The translations under genes were made by a program, and so were the position numbers. This document shows, piece after piece, positions 54,247-62,370 of a stretch of DNA of 64,000 nucleotides. The notes under the pieces were generated by a model. That model saw nothing but the letters and a program-made list of their open reading frames with translations. It did no database searches and was not told the origin of the DNA. Every line of letters starts with the position of its first letter. Within the stretch, counting starts at the first letter, position 1. Origin of the DNA: Bacteroidales bacterium (lineage in GTDB: Bacteria > Bacteroidota > Bacteroidia > Bacteroidales > JAADGE01). The stretch covers positions 48,189 to 112,188 of the forward strand of contig JAIORQ010000026.1 in assembly GCA_021108035.1 (NCBI GenBank), in the 5' to 3' direction.

Positions 54247-55116
54247 TTATTTTGTACTTTCAGCATCTTGAATTTTATAAGAAAAACTTATTGTTAAAAT
54301 TCCTTTTTTGCCTTCTTCTACTGTTCCTATTTTCATTATTCCGCATCTGCCAGCATCTGTTTTAAAATAAATCAAATTACCTTCTGTTATTTGAGTAATA
54401 CCTTGTTCAGTAGAACTTCCAATTCCTTCAGCTACACTTGCATATGTTGCATTGTCATAGTCAGCATCATCATCTGATTTTAATTTTGTAGTATTTAATA
54501 CACTCCAATTACCGATATTGCCATAGTTATTAAATCCTGCATCTACAGCACCTTGTGGTGAATATATAGAGGAATTTCCATCATTTCCCCAATAATACAT
54601 TAAATCAATATCAGCAGCACTAGCTTCACAATCATTTACAAAGTATATTGTAGAAGTTTCTAAATCAATAAAACTTCCTTCATTTTCATTTTGATCTCCT
54701 AATTCAACAGTATATTCAGTTAAAGTACCACTGGATGCAGGTGTAACAGTAACTGTAACTGTCATATCATTTAATTTACTGCTTTCTTGGTTGTCTTCTG
54801 CTGAAACTTTAAATGTAAATGTTGCTGTTGCCGTTGTGTCAACTACTTCGTTGAATGAGTATTCTTGCTTATTAGTAAATTCAGTAATAACATCACCGTA
54901 TTCTGCTCCGTCTTTATAAAGTCTTACTTTAGCTAATTCTGCCAGTGTAGTAACTTTAAAAACAATACTTACTTGGTCTCCTTCATCAACTGTTTGTTCA
55001 CCTACCGTAAATGTGATAGTTGGTGCTGCAAAATCTTCAGGATCATTTTTACAACTTGTCATAAAACCGATAGTTCCGGCCAGAACAAAAATAATTAATA
55101 AATTAATTTTTTTCAT
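54247..55116 (-). CDS. Surface lipoprotein with Ig-like N domain, 289 aa
   Basis: Lipoprotein signal MKKINLLIIFVLAGTIGFMT then SCKND. Residues about 30-125 are a PKD/Ig-like beta-sandwich (ITFTVGEQTVDEGDQVSIVF ... ATATFTFKVSAEDNQESSKL). The C-terminal half (FIDLETSTIYFVNDCEASAA ... GNLIYFKTDAGRCGIMKIGT) matches a pattern I have seen in Bacteroidota lipoproteins of unknown function. It probably sits on the outer membrane. It is alone on its strand. Confidence 0.75.
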   Translation of the reverse strand: MKKINLLIIFVLAGTIGFMTSCKNDPEDFAAPTITFTVGEQTVDEGDQVSIVFKVTTLAELAKVRLYKDGAEYGDVITEFTNKQEYSFNEVVDTTATATFTFKVSAEDNQESSKLNDMTVTVTVTPASSGTLTEYTVELGDQNENEGSFIDLETSTIYFVNDCEASAADIDLMYYWGNDGNSSIYSPQGAVDAGFNNYGNIGNWSVLNTTKLKSDDDADYDNATYASVAEGIGSSTEQGITQITEGNLIYFKTDAGRCGIMKIGTVEEGKKGILTISFSYKIQDAESTK

Positions 55117-55260
55117 AATTTCAAATTTTTTGTTAATAAATAATTTTAAGATTTTTAATTAATATGTTCATTAAACGTTTTCTGTTTTTAATGATTGTGC
55201 AAATATACAAATAAATGTTAAAATTTCTTAAAAAGATAAAAAAGATTTTTAAAAGTTGCA

Positions 55261-55337
55261 GGTTGCAGGTTGCAGGTTGCAGGTTGCAGGTTACTGGTTT
55301 CGGGTTACAGGTTGCAGGTTACTGGTTGCCGGTTGTC
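55261..55337. repeat. Heptamer tandem array, 11 units of GGTTGCA type
   Basis: Eleven 7-base units: four GGTTGCA, then GGTTACT, GGTTTCG, GGTTACA, GGTTGCA, GGTTACT, GGTTGCC, GGTTGTC. GGTT is fixed in nearly every unit, the last three bases vary. A short frame through it is an artefact. Confidence 0.92.
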
Positions 55338-55364
55338 ATATTTTGAAAAAAGAATAATGAAACT

Positions 55365-55514
55365 ACTCCGAAAAGGTGCAAAGCAAATAATTCTGCAAAA
55401 ATTCAAAAACACAGCATGCTTATTATCAGTTATTTCGACTACGCTCAATATAAAAATTAAAAAAAGTTGCTGTGCACCTTTTTTGTAAAATATTACTTTT
55501 CGGAGTGGACTCAA
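55365..55514. repeat. Fold-back element of the CTTTTCGGAGTGGACTC family
   Basis: ACTCCGAAAAG (55365-55375) and CTTTTCGGAGT (55496-55506) are inverted ends, extended inward by AAAAGGTGCA against TGCACCTTTT. Contents differ from the 33620 element, but the ends match. Sequence between 55515 and 55803 shows no gene. Confidence 0.78.
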
Positions 55515-55803
55515 TAATATATTTATAAATTTTTTACCTATATATCGTAATTTCATCATCTTATTCAATCTTTCATCAATCTTATACAAACTCTCTGTCT
55601 TTCATCTGTATAGCTGACTTGAAATATTCAATTATTTAATCATTTAATCATTCAAGCATTTAAGCATTGCATATTTATATGGTTTTATCTGTATTTCATG
55701 CAACATTTATAATAAAAAAATCGTATATTTAAAGAATAATGAAATAGATTTTTTGCATTAGCGAAAAAAATGACTAATATCAGGGATTAATAAAAAACAA
55801 AAT

Positions 55804-55882
55804 ATTGTTATATTGTTACATTGTTGAATTGTTAAAAATTAGCGATACAACAATGGAGCAATGAAACAATGAAACAATGAAA
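55804..55882. repeat. Octamer fold-back array directly before rpoD
   Basis: The left arm 55804-55835 has four units of ATTGTTNN; the right arm 55851-55882 has four units of CAATGAAA type, complementary in sense. The right arm ends five bases before the rpoD ATG, so it lies within the leader and could affect initiation. Confidence 0.85.
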
Positions 55883-55887
55883 TAATT

Positions 55888-56751
55888 ATGAGGCAACTTA
55901 AAATAACAAAGTCAATTACAAACAGAGACAGTGCTTCTTTAGACAAGTATCTTCAAGACATCGGTAAAGTTAATTTGTTATCGGTTGAAGAAGAAGTTGA
56001 TTTAGCTCAAAGAATAAGAAAGGGTGAGCATGAAGCTCTTGAGAAGCTTACGAAAGCAAATTTAAGGTTTGTTGTATCTGTTGCAAAGCAATACCAACAT
56101 CAAGGTTTAAGCCTTCCTGATCTTATTAATGAAGGGAATTTGGGTTTAATGAAAGCGGCTAAAAAATTCGATGAAACCAGAGGGTTTAAATTCATTTCTT
56201 ATGCTGTTTGGTGGATAAGACAATCAATTTTGCAAGCACTCGCCGAACAATCAAGAATTGTGAGATTACCTTTAAACCAAGTTGGTGCAGTAAATAAAAT
56301 ATATCGGTTTTTTGCCGAGTTTCAACAAAAATATAACAGAGAACCTACAACAAAAGAAATCTCTGAAGAATTAGATATTACCCAAAAGAAGATATTTCAA
56401 GTTTTGAAAGCTGCCGGGAAACACATGTCAATGGATGCACCATTAACAACTGATTCAGACAGTAACAGTTTGATTGATATTATGGAGAATGATGGTATTG
56501 ACCCGTCAGATAATTCTTTAATAAAGGAATCATTATTGAAAGAAATAGAGCGTGCATTAAAGACTTTACCTGAAAGGGAAGCTATTATTATTAAACATTT
56601 TTTCGGAGTTAATGATGAGGAGTTGTCTTTGAGAGAAATTGGTGATAAATTAGGTCTTACCCGAGAAAGAGTTCGACAACTGAAAGAGAGGGCGCTAAGG
56701 AAGCTGCGTAAAACTTCGAGAAGTAAACATTTAAAAACATTTTTAGGATAA
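55888..56751 (+). CDS. rpoD: RNA polymerase primary sigma factor RpoD/SigA
   Basis: 287 residues, the usual short Bacteroidota form without a large region 1.1. Region 1.2 ([19 protein letters not shown]), region 2 ([20 protein letters not shown] ... [20 protein letters not shown]), region 3 ([15 protein letters not shown]) and region 4 with its helix-turn-helix ([20 protein letters not shown]) are all intact. It directs transcription of housekeeping genes from TAnnTTTG-type promoters. It is monocistronic, bounded by repeats on both sides. Confidence 0.97.
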   Translation: MRQLKITKSITNRDSASLDKYLQDIGKVNLLSVEEEVDLAQRIRKGEHEALEKLTKANLRFVVSVAKQYQHQGLSLPDLINEGNLGLMKAAKKFDETRGFKFISYAVWWIRQSILQALAEQSRIVRLPLNQVGAVNKIYRFFAEFQQKYNREPTTKEISEELDITQKKIFQVLKAAGKHMSMDAPLTTDSDSNSLIDIMENDGIDPSDNSLIKESLLKEIERALKTLPEREAIIIKHFFGVNDEELSLREIGDKLGLTRERVRQLKERALRKLRKTSRSKHLKTFLG

Positions 56752-56755
56752 TTGC

Positions 56756-56817
56756 TTGAAAATAGAAACTTGAAACTTGAAAATATCTGATTTCAAATTT
56801 CAAGTTTCTATTTTCAA
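56756..56817. terminator. 27-bp-arm palindrome between convergent genes
   Basis: TTGAAAATAGAAACTTGAAA... pairs with ...TTTCAAGTTTCTATTTTCAA. The arms have a 7-bp inner period (TTGAAAC). It starts four bases after the rpoD stop and ends four bases before the stop of the facing gene, so it likely serves as a shared terminator. It also belongs to the short-period fold-back class. Confidence 0.85.
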
Positions 56818-56820
56818 TTC

Positions 56821-57270
56821 TTATCTGATTCTGTCAACTGATCTTACAAGTTTATAATCTTTTTTAACGGCTCTTCTTGCCATTAAAATAAAGATAAAAA
56901 TAATTATCGGTAATACGGCAGATAAGCCGATTGTTGCTGCAATGTTATTTCCGGATGATAAAGAAAAATACGAAATTAAACCTACCAGAAAGATTATCAG
57001 TAAACTGATTAATGTACAAATTCTCATTTGGAGTATTCTGTTTTTAAAAAAGAAAATTGCAATAAAACTTAAAAAAGCAATTACTCCCAACAATCCGGCA
57101 ACAATATAGCCACTTTGGATTAAGTTATCCATTCCTGCAATACTAATTGAGTCATAATCATATACATATAAAGCATTTTCATGTGTCAGTTCAATCACAG
57201 GAAAAAAGTAAATTAAAACAGCTGTAGCTGAAGCAAGTAAAAACCATAAAGTTTGAATTCTTTGAATCAT
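56821..57270 (-). CDS. DUF4293 family membrane protein
   Basis: 149 residues from the ATG at 57270; the longer frame to 57303 is less likely because family members begin MIQRIQT. Four hydrophobic segments are seen (TLWFLLASATAVLIYFFPVI; GYIVAGLLGVIAFLSFIAIF; MRICTLISLLIIFLVGLISY; TIGLSAVLPIIIFIFILMA), with a basic C-terminus. It is an inner-membrane protein of unknown function, widespread in Bacteroidota. Confidence 0.85.
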   Translation of the reverse strand: MIQRIQTLWFLLASATAVLIYFFPVIELTHENALYVYDYDSISIAGMDNLIQSGYIVAGLLGVIAFLSFIAIFFFKNRILQMRICTLISLLIIFLVGLISYFSLSSGNNIAATIGLSAVLPIIIFIFILMARRAVKKDYKLVRSVDRIR

Positions 57271-57394
57271 GATTATAAATTTAAAAGTTATAATTGTCGT
57301 CAAATTAAAGATTTAGAGGTGCTGATTTCATTCACAACTTTCAGTTTGCGACTTGACAGCATAACGTTTTAGCTTTTATTGTGTATAGTGCTTC

Positions 57395-57559
57395 CTATTC
57401 CTGTCCAATCAGTTTTACGTTTCCTTGAACAAGTTTGTTTTTAATATACTCTTTCAATTGCTTAAAAGTCATATCTTGAGTTTCAGCACTAATCTTGTCT
57501 CTAATTTCACGCATCATCTTTACTGCGTCAATTTTTTTTTCTTTTTTAGTCGTTTTCAT
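57395..57559 (-). CDS. Small antitoxin-like protein, 54 aa
   Basis: Minus-strand ATG 57559 to TAG 57395. It reads MKTTKKEKKIDAVKMMREIR then DKISAETQDMTFKQLKEYIK, a basic start and short helices as in small antitoxins paired with PIN toxins. It overlaps by 14 bases the last codons of a broken toxin gene upstream. Intact in length, but its partner is lost. Confidence 0.65.
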   Translation of the reverse strand: MKTTKKEKKIDAVKMMREIRDKISAETQDMTFKQLKEYIKNKLVQGNVKLIGQE

Positions 57560-57678
57560 ATTTTATTAAATCTTTTGGGCTTCTAATTTCTATCATTGTG
57601 TTTCAAAGTCGCTTCTTTAAATTCTTCATCAAAGTAACCACCCACAACAGAAGTATCTATGTAAACTCTTTGCTTCAT
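57546..57678 (-). pseudogene. Broken PIN toxin (vapC-like), N- and C-terminal scraps joined
   Basis: Minus strand from 57678 reads MKQRVYIDTSVVGGYFDEEF then KEATLKHND, the start of a PIN toxin including the first catalytic Asp. The frame then stops. One frame over, MIEIRSPKDLIKYEND and a stop follow at once, the typical toxin end, overlapping the antitoxin start. About 100 central codons were deleted. Upstream (57679-57822) no gene is seen. Confidence 0.75.
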
Positions 57679-57822
57679 TTAATTTTCCTTTATAACAAAG
57701 ATAGTTAATAATTCGGATATATTGGAATATTTGCGATTGTTTTGCATTGCACATATCAGCAGGATAACACAGACAAAATTGAATCTAATTCAGAGATAAG
57801 CCTGCCGGACTGTCTCTACATA

Positions 57823-58584
57823 TTACAATAGTTTTATATTTTCTGTTTTAATCCATGCTTTTTTGCCGTCTGTCAATTTAATCTCGCTCCATTCATTTGA
57901 TTTTTTTTCAATAAACACTTTATATCCTTCATATATTTTAAAAAGATTTGTTGCATTTTCATCAGGTGAACTTTTTGCATTTATTTCCGCTGTAATAATA
58001 ATACCGATATCTTCAGAATTTAATCTTCCGGTTTGATATTGAGCAAAAAGAAAACTGATAACAGAAAAAATAAAAATCAATACTGAAAGCAGAAAACGTA
58101 TCTTCTTTTGTCTTGATGATTTTGAATATAAGTATAGAAATAAACTGACTAAAAAAGTTGTAAAGAGTATAAGACTGATAATTCCCCAAAATTCATTTGT
58201 TCTACACATAATAATTTTCTTAAAAAAACTTATAACAGCAAATTCAGGTATTACAACAGGATTATTATTTATTCGCAATTTTGCTAAATCTAAATTATAA
58301 ATAATGTCTTCATTTAAAGGGTCTGTTTTTTTTGCTTTTTCATAATAACAGACAGATAATCCGACAACATTCAATCTGTAGTATGTATTTGCAATATTAT
58401 AGTATAAATCAGCAGATTCACAGCCTTCTGCAATTATTTCTTTATACAGCTTTAATGCATCTTCGTAATTATTCTGTCCGTATAATTCATTTGCTTTCTG
58501 AAACTTTTGCTCAAAATTATCGGAAACGGAAAAAGCCGGAAGACTTATTATTATGATTAATATGGTTGTTATTAGTTTGTTCAT
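57823..58584 (-). CDS. batE: BatE-like TPR and SH3 protein
   Basis: 253 residues. Signal peptide (to LPAFS), two TPR units (FQKANELYGQNNYEDALKLY; ADLYYNIANTYYRLNVVGLS), two transmembrane helices (FWGIISLILFTTFLVSLFLY; IRFLLSVLIFIFSVISFLFA), and a bacterial SH3-like domain (AEINAKSSPDENATNLFKIY). This is BatE layout from the Bacteroides aerotolerance cluster. It is the last gene of the cluster here, 134 bases after batD, with decamer repeats between. Confidence 0.85.
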   Translation of the reverse strand: MNKLITTILIIIISLPAFSVSDNFEQKFQKANELYGQNNYEDALKLYKEIIAEGCESADLYYNIANTYYRLNVVGLSVCYYEKAKKTDPLNEDIIYNLDLAKLRINNNPVVIPEFAVISFFKKIIMCRTNEFWGIISLILFTTFLVSLFLYLYSKSSRQKKIRFLLSVLIFIFSVISFLFAQYQTGRLNSEDIGIIITAEINAKSSPDENATNLFKIYEGYKVFIEKKSNEWSEIKLTDGKKAWIKTENIKLL

Positions 58585-58616
58585 ATTTAATTTGTTTATT
58601 GATTGTTTATTGATTA

Positions 58617-58720
58617 AAGATTGATTTGAGATTGATTTGAGATTGATTAATTAATGAAGTTATAGTGTGTGTATTTGTTTCAATCTGTTTCAATCTAATT
58701 CAATCTGTTTCAATCTCATT
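58617..58720. repeat. Decamer fold-back array between batD and batE
   Basis: Four exact-phase decamers CAATCTGTTT / CAATCTAATT / CAATCTGTTT / CAATCTCATT (58681-58720) face units in the opposite sense (GAGATTGATTT twice, about 58617-58652). The last decamer overlaps the batD stop codon region. Confidence 0.85.
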
Positions 58721-60545
58721 ACAAATAAGCCTCCAAATTATTAATAACAGCCTCTGTGTCTTTATAAATATTTTCAGGTGAACCTTCTTCTCCTACAGGG
58801 CTGTATTGAGCATATCCGCAAATTTCAATAATTGATTGAAGTTTAATAATCAAATCAGTATCTGTATTTTTCTCTTTTAAAATATCTTCAACGGAATCAT
58901 TTGTTAAGGCATCTGCTGATATTGATAATTTATCACTTAAATAACCCCAAATAACGTTTAAAATTTCTTTGTAAAAGGCGTTATTATCATTTTCTTTCAT
59001 ATGCTTTAATGCATTATTTAATCTCTTTTTAGAGACTTCATTTGCTTTTTTTATTTTAAGAGCAACTATATCAGAATTAGCATTTTTTATTCTTCTTGTA
59101 ATTAAAATGACAGAAATAAATAGTACGATTAAAAATAAAAATGAAATATAATATAAAGTTGTACCTGCAAATCCTTTTCCTTGTTTTTTAAGATTAACAT
59201 TTTCAGTTGATATATACCTGATATCTTTTACCGTAATATCTTTGTTGATATCCGGCAGTTCATTATATCCGGTTCCTTTCCCGACTGTTATTTCATGCTC
59301 AGAGGCATATATTGTCTCATATTTTTCGGTAACCGGATTAAAATAAGTAAATTCGACAGGGTCAATTTTATATGTTCCGTCCTTGTTTCCGATAATTATA
59401 TAATTGAAAATTCTTTCTCCGTATAAGCCGTTTTCTGTATATTTTTCCGATTTTTCAATTTCAGGTTTGAAAAAAGTAAGCCCTTCAGGCAATTGCAAAT
59501 TAAAATCATTTAATAAATGAATATTTCCGTTTCCTGAAATCGTTATTTTAAAATTAGTTCCGTTGTCAGTTTTTATTTTGTTTTTTTCAAGTTCTGAACT
59601 TATTTGAAAATCTTTTCCTGTAATCCCTGAAAATTTTTCAGGAATTGGTGCAGGAATAGGTTTTACAATGATATTTGTTTTTCCTGTACTTATTTTTTTA
59701 TTAATTATCTTATACTTATCAACAAGATTACCGAAAAAGTCGCGAGTTTTACCGTCTTTTTTTCTGATTTTTACCTCAACATCATAGGGCGAAATTGAAT
59801 AATTTCCGGGTTTTTGGGCAATCAGAAAGACCTTTTTTAATAATGCAACTTTATATTTTTTTCCGTTAATAATTTCATTATGAAATACTAATTGCCTCGG
59901 AGCTTCAAGCATCTCAACTTTGAATCCTTTGAAACCGGGAAAACTTGTTTCTATAATGTTATGAAACTCACTTTTATTATAAATTTTGAATACAGCTATA
60001 ATAAATTCCCCGTTAAAAACATTTGATTTGCTGTATTCAACAGAAATAAAAATATCTTGATTATTGTTTTTTAAGTTATTCGGAGTATTTTTTGAATTAT
60101 TTATTTTACCGGTTTCTCCGAGAATTTTAATTTTCAACGGATTTGATTTGTACACATTACCGTCAATATTTATTTCGGCTTCTTTAATTGTATATTCACC
60201 GGGATTCGGAGCTGATATTGTGTAAGTATATGAAGTTTTAATTTCCTTTGTTGATTTACTGTTGATATATTGAGTTGAGGAAAAAGAAGAAGTTGAAGGT
60301 CCCGATAAAACATCAAAGTTTTCAAAATCGGGCGGATTAAAGTTATCCGGATTATTATTTATTTCAAATGTAACTTGAAAAATCTCTCCGATTTCAGCAA
60401 TATTTTCAGAATTTGCAGTAAATTTAATATCTTCTCTTTTTTTCGATTTATTTAGATCAGTATTTGATTTTTTCTCTGTATCCGCACCGTTTTCACAAGC
60501 AGTGAAAAATATTAAGAACGGAATTAATAATAGTATTTTTTTCAT
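58719..60545 (-). CDS. batD: BatD-like oxygen-tolerance protein (full length)
   Basis: About 608 residues from the ATG at 60545; the longer frame adds a non-signal extension (MNLFIKKFSKYRS). The inner start gives a lipobox (LLLIPFLIFFTACENG). Tandem BatD Ig-like domains follow (VTFEINNNPDNFNPPDFENF ... SYTYTISAPNPGEYTIKEAE; FIAVFKIYNKSEFHNIIETS), then the typical EKFSGITGKDFQISSELEKN, a late transmembrane helix (LYYISFLFLIVLFISVILI) and a cytoplasmic helical tail. The lipid anchor in addition to the helix is unusual. Role: envelope stress or aerotolerance with other Bat proteins. Confidence 0.88.
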   Translation of the reverse strand: MKKILLLIPFLIFFTACENGADTEKKSNTDLNKSKKREDIKFTANSENIAEIGEIFQVTFEINNNPDNFNPPDFENFDVLSGPSTSSFSSTQYINSKSTKEIKTSYTYTISAPNPGEYTIKEAEINIDGNVYKSNPLKIKILGETGKINNSKNTPNNLKNNNQDIFISVEYSKSNVFNGEFIIAVFKIYNKSEFHNIIETSFPGFKGFKVEMLEAPRQLVFHNEIINGKKYKVALLKKVFLIAQKPGNYSISPYDVEVKIRKKDGKTRDFFGNLVDKYKIINKKISTGKTNIIVKPIPAPIPEKFSGITGKDFQISSELEKNKIKTDNGTNFKITISGNGNIHLLNDFNLQLPEGLTFFKPEIEKSEKYTENGLYGERIFNYIIIGNKDGTYKIDPVEFTYFNPVTEKYETIYASEHEITVGKGTGYNELPDINKDITVKDIRYISTENVNLKKQGKGFAGTTLYYISFLFLIVLFISVILITRRIKNANSDIVALKIKKANEVSKKRLNNALKHMKENDNNAFYKEILNVIWGYLSDKLSISADALTNDSVEDILKEKNTDTDLIIKLQSIIEICGYAQYSPVGEEGSPENIYKDTEAVINNLEAYL

Positions 60546-60622
60546 ACTTCGATATTTGCTAAACTTCTTTATAAATAAATTCATGAATAATGTCGGTTAA
60601 AAAAATATTTTATGAACTTATA

Positions 60623-61057
60623 TTATAACTTTTGAGTTCCTTTTATATCTTTTCCTTTATGTTGATTCGGATCGTGATATTCACTGTCAATAACAATAAC
60701 ATCAATCGTATTTGAATATATATTCTTTCCGTCAATTATAATTTCTGCCGGTTGAATTGTATGTGTTCCCGGATTTACTGCTTTAAAATAATAAGTGTAA
60801 ATTACTAAAATTGTTTTAGTTATTTTACCGTTCACCGTATTGATACTTTGCTGCATAGAAGTGTTAGGTCCTGATATCAACTTAAAATTTTCAAATTCAG
60901 GTAAAGTAAAATTGTCAAATGTTTGATTAACTTTATATTCAACAGCAAAAGGTTCACCAATCATAACAGCATCTTTTGAAATTTCAGCTTTGAAATCTAC
61001 TTGAGCTTGAATTGTAAAGCCACATATTACAAATAAACTTACTATCAGATGTTTCAT
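60623..61057 (-). CDS. Short BatD-like protein (single N-terminal domain)
   Basis: 144 residues from the ATG at 61057 (the signal MKHLIVSLFVICGFTIQAQ supports it over 61081). It has only the first BatD Ig-like domain (AVEYKVNQTFDNFTLPEFEN ... VIYTYYFKAVNPGTHTIQPA), matching the first domain of the full batD next to it. It ends cleanly (DIKGTQKL) without membrane segment. It is either a truncated paralogue or a free domain that works with BatD. Confidence 0.8.
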   Translation of the reverse strand: MKHLIVSLFVICGFTIQAQVDFKAEISKDAVMIGEPFAVEYKVNQTFDNFTLPEFENFKLISGPNTSMQQSINTVNGKITKTILVIYTYYFKAVNPGTHTIQPAEIIIDGKNIYSNTIDVIVIDSEYHDPNQHKGKDIKGTQKL

Positions 61058-61201
61058 AAATTTAGATTTTGAATTTAACAATGATTCAGATAATCTGTAA
61101 ACGATAAACTATTAGAAATACTATTCCATTTATGAAAATAATATAATAAAACGTTGTCTGTAATTTTATTGATTATTCTTAATAAGCAGTTATATTGATA
61201 G

Positions 61202-61260
61202 ATTGCTGCATTGTTAAATTATTTAAAAACAGCAATGCAACAATGCAACAATGTAACAAT
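61202..61260. repeat. Octamer fold-back array between batC and short batD
   Basis: ATTGCTGC-ATTGTTAA (61202-61217) faces CAATGCAA-CAATGCAA-CAATGTAA (61233-61256). Same octamer family as 8308 and 55804. Confidence 0.8.
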
Positions 61261-61327
61261 TTGAGACTTAATTAATACTCAACAATTTCTATTTTATTCA
61301 GAAACTTTCTCAAAAAAATTTATAATG

Positions 61328-62314
61328 TTACCAATCTTTATCAACTTTTACTTTTTTTGCATCAGCTTTTTTAATATTAACTTTCTTTAAAGTTTCTTTT
61401 TCTTTTTCAATAATATATTGCAATAGTTTTTCTGCATCTAAATCAGATATTTCCGTTGCTCTCGGTAATGCGTCCGGGTCTTCACTGTCAGGAATTCCGT
61501 CATTATCTGAATCAGTATCTCTGTAATCGGGAGTTCCGTCATTATCTGTATCTTTTGGTTTTTCAGGATTGTCTCCGGCTTCATAACTGTCTGAAATTCC
61601 GTCATTATCAGAGTCTGTATCTTCAAAATCTTTTTTGCCGTCATTATCGGTATCCGGATTTTTTTGTTTACCGGCTTGATCTTCGTTTTTTTCAGTTTTA
61701 TCAGGAATTCCGTCTCCGTCTGAATCTGTATTTTTGCCTTGATCACGGTCTTTATTTTCTTCATCCCCTTGATTCTTGTTCTCTTTTTGATCATTATTTT
61801 GCTGCTGATTTTGATTATTATTTTGATTGTTTAATTGATCTTGTATTTGTTTTTGTAATTCTTTTGCAAAAGACAAGTTATATTTTGCTTCTTTATTATT
61901 CGGATTATTTCTTAAAGCATTCTTATATGATTCAATACTTTGAGAAATCTTATTAAGTGCATCTTGAGGATTTCCTTCATCTAATATTTGTTCACTGTAT
62001 TTCAATTGACTGTTTCCCAAATTATAATAAGTATTTGAAAGATTATCTTTATCAGAAGTCATATCAACAGCAGATAAAAATTGTTTTTCAGAAGGAGCAT
62101 ATTTTTTTTGTTTATAATAGGCATTAGCCAGATTAAAATTTGCCGGAAAAGATGAAGAATCTGAAAGTATTGCTTTTCCGTATTCGGTTTCAGAATTGTT
62201 ATATGCTTTTTCAGCGTAATTCTTGTTTCCTTCACGAATGTATTTTCGTTCTTGCTGTGAATAAGAGAATATGCTTGATATAATTAATAGAGATATTAAT
62301 AAAAAACGTTTCAT
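61328..62314 (-). CDS. batC: BatC-like TPR protein with inserted thrombospondin type 3 repeats
   Basis: About 328 residues from the ATG at 62314; the longer frame to 62344 reads through the dispersed repeat (MSPLRKVNKI) and lacks a signal. Signal peptide (to IFSYSQ). Three TPR units (SSFPANFNLANAYYKQKKYA; NLSNTYYNLGNSQLKYSEQI; SIESYKNALRNNPNNKEAKY), an Asn/Gln/Lys linker, then five to six Ca-binding type 3 repeats (DSDGDGIPD, DTDNDGKKD, DTDSDNDGIPD) at about 205-280. The BatC-typical C-terminus (DAEKLLQYIIEKEKETLKKV ... KVDKDW) follows. The Asp-rich insertion is not part of normal BatC. Confidence 0.85.
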   Translation of the reverse strand: MKRFLLISLLIISSIFSYSQQERKYIREGNKNYAEKAYNNSETEYGKAILSDSSSFPANFNLANAYYKQKKYAPSEKQFLSAVDMTSDKDNLSNTYYNLGNSQLKYSEQILDEGNPQDALNKISQSIESYKNALRNNPNNKEAKYNLSFAKELQKQIQDQLNNQNNNQNQQQNNDQKENKNQGDEENKDRDQGKNTDSDGDGIPDKTEKNEDQAGKQKNPDTDNDGKKDFEDTDSDNDGISDSYEAGDNPEKPKDTDNDGTPDYRDTDSDNDGIPDSEDPDALPRATEISDLDAEKLLQYIIEKEKETLKKVNIKKADAKKVKVDKDW

Positions 62315-62324
62315 TATTTTATTT

Positions 62325-62343
62325 ACTTTTCGGAGTGGACTCA
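62325..62343. repeat. Dispersed repeat (CTTTTCGGAGTGGACTC family), single arm
   Basis: ACTTTTCGGAGTGGACTCA lies between batC and the ligase gene, where batB would normally be next in the cluster. One arm only. Confidence 0.8.
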
Positions 62344-62370
62344 TTCTTACAATTTTTCAAATTTTCAATT

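Noticed and set aside
55270..55488. 72-codon frame starting MQVAGCRLLVSGYRL
   Set aside because: It is the translation of the heptamer array and fold-back element; no homology-like features or start context.
61438..61956. Long frames opposite and alongside batC
   Set aside because: They are shadows produced by the Asp-rich repeat codons; the batC frame has signal peptide and conserved domains.
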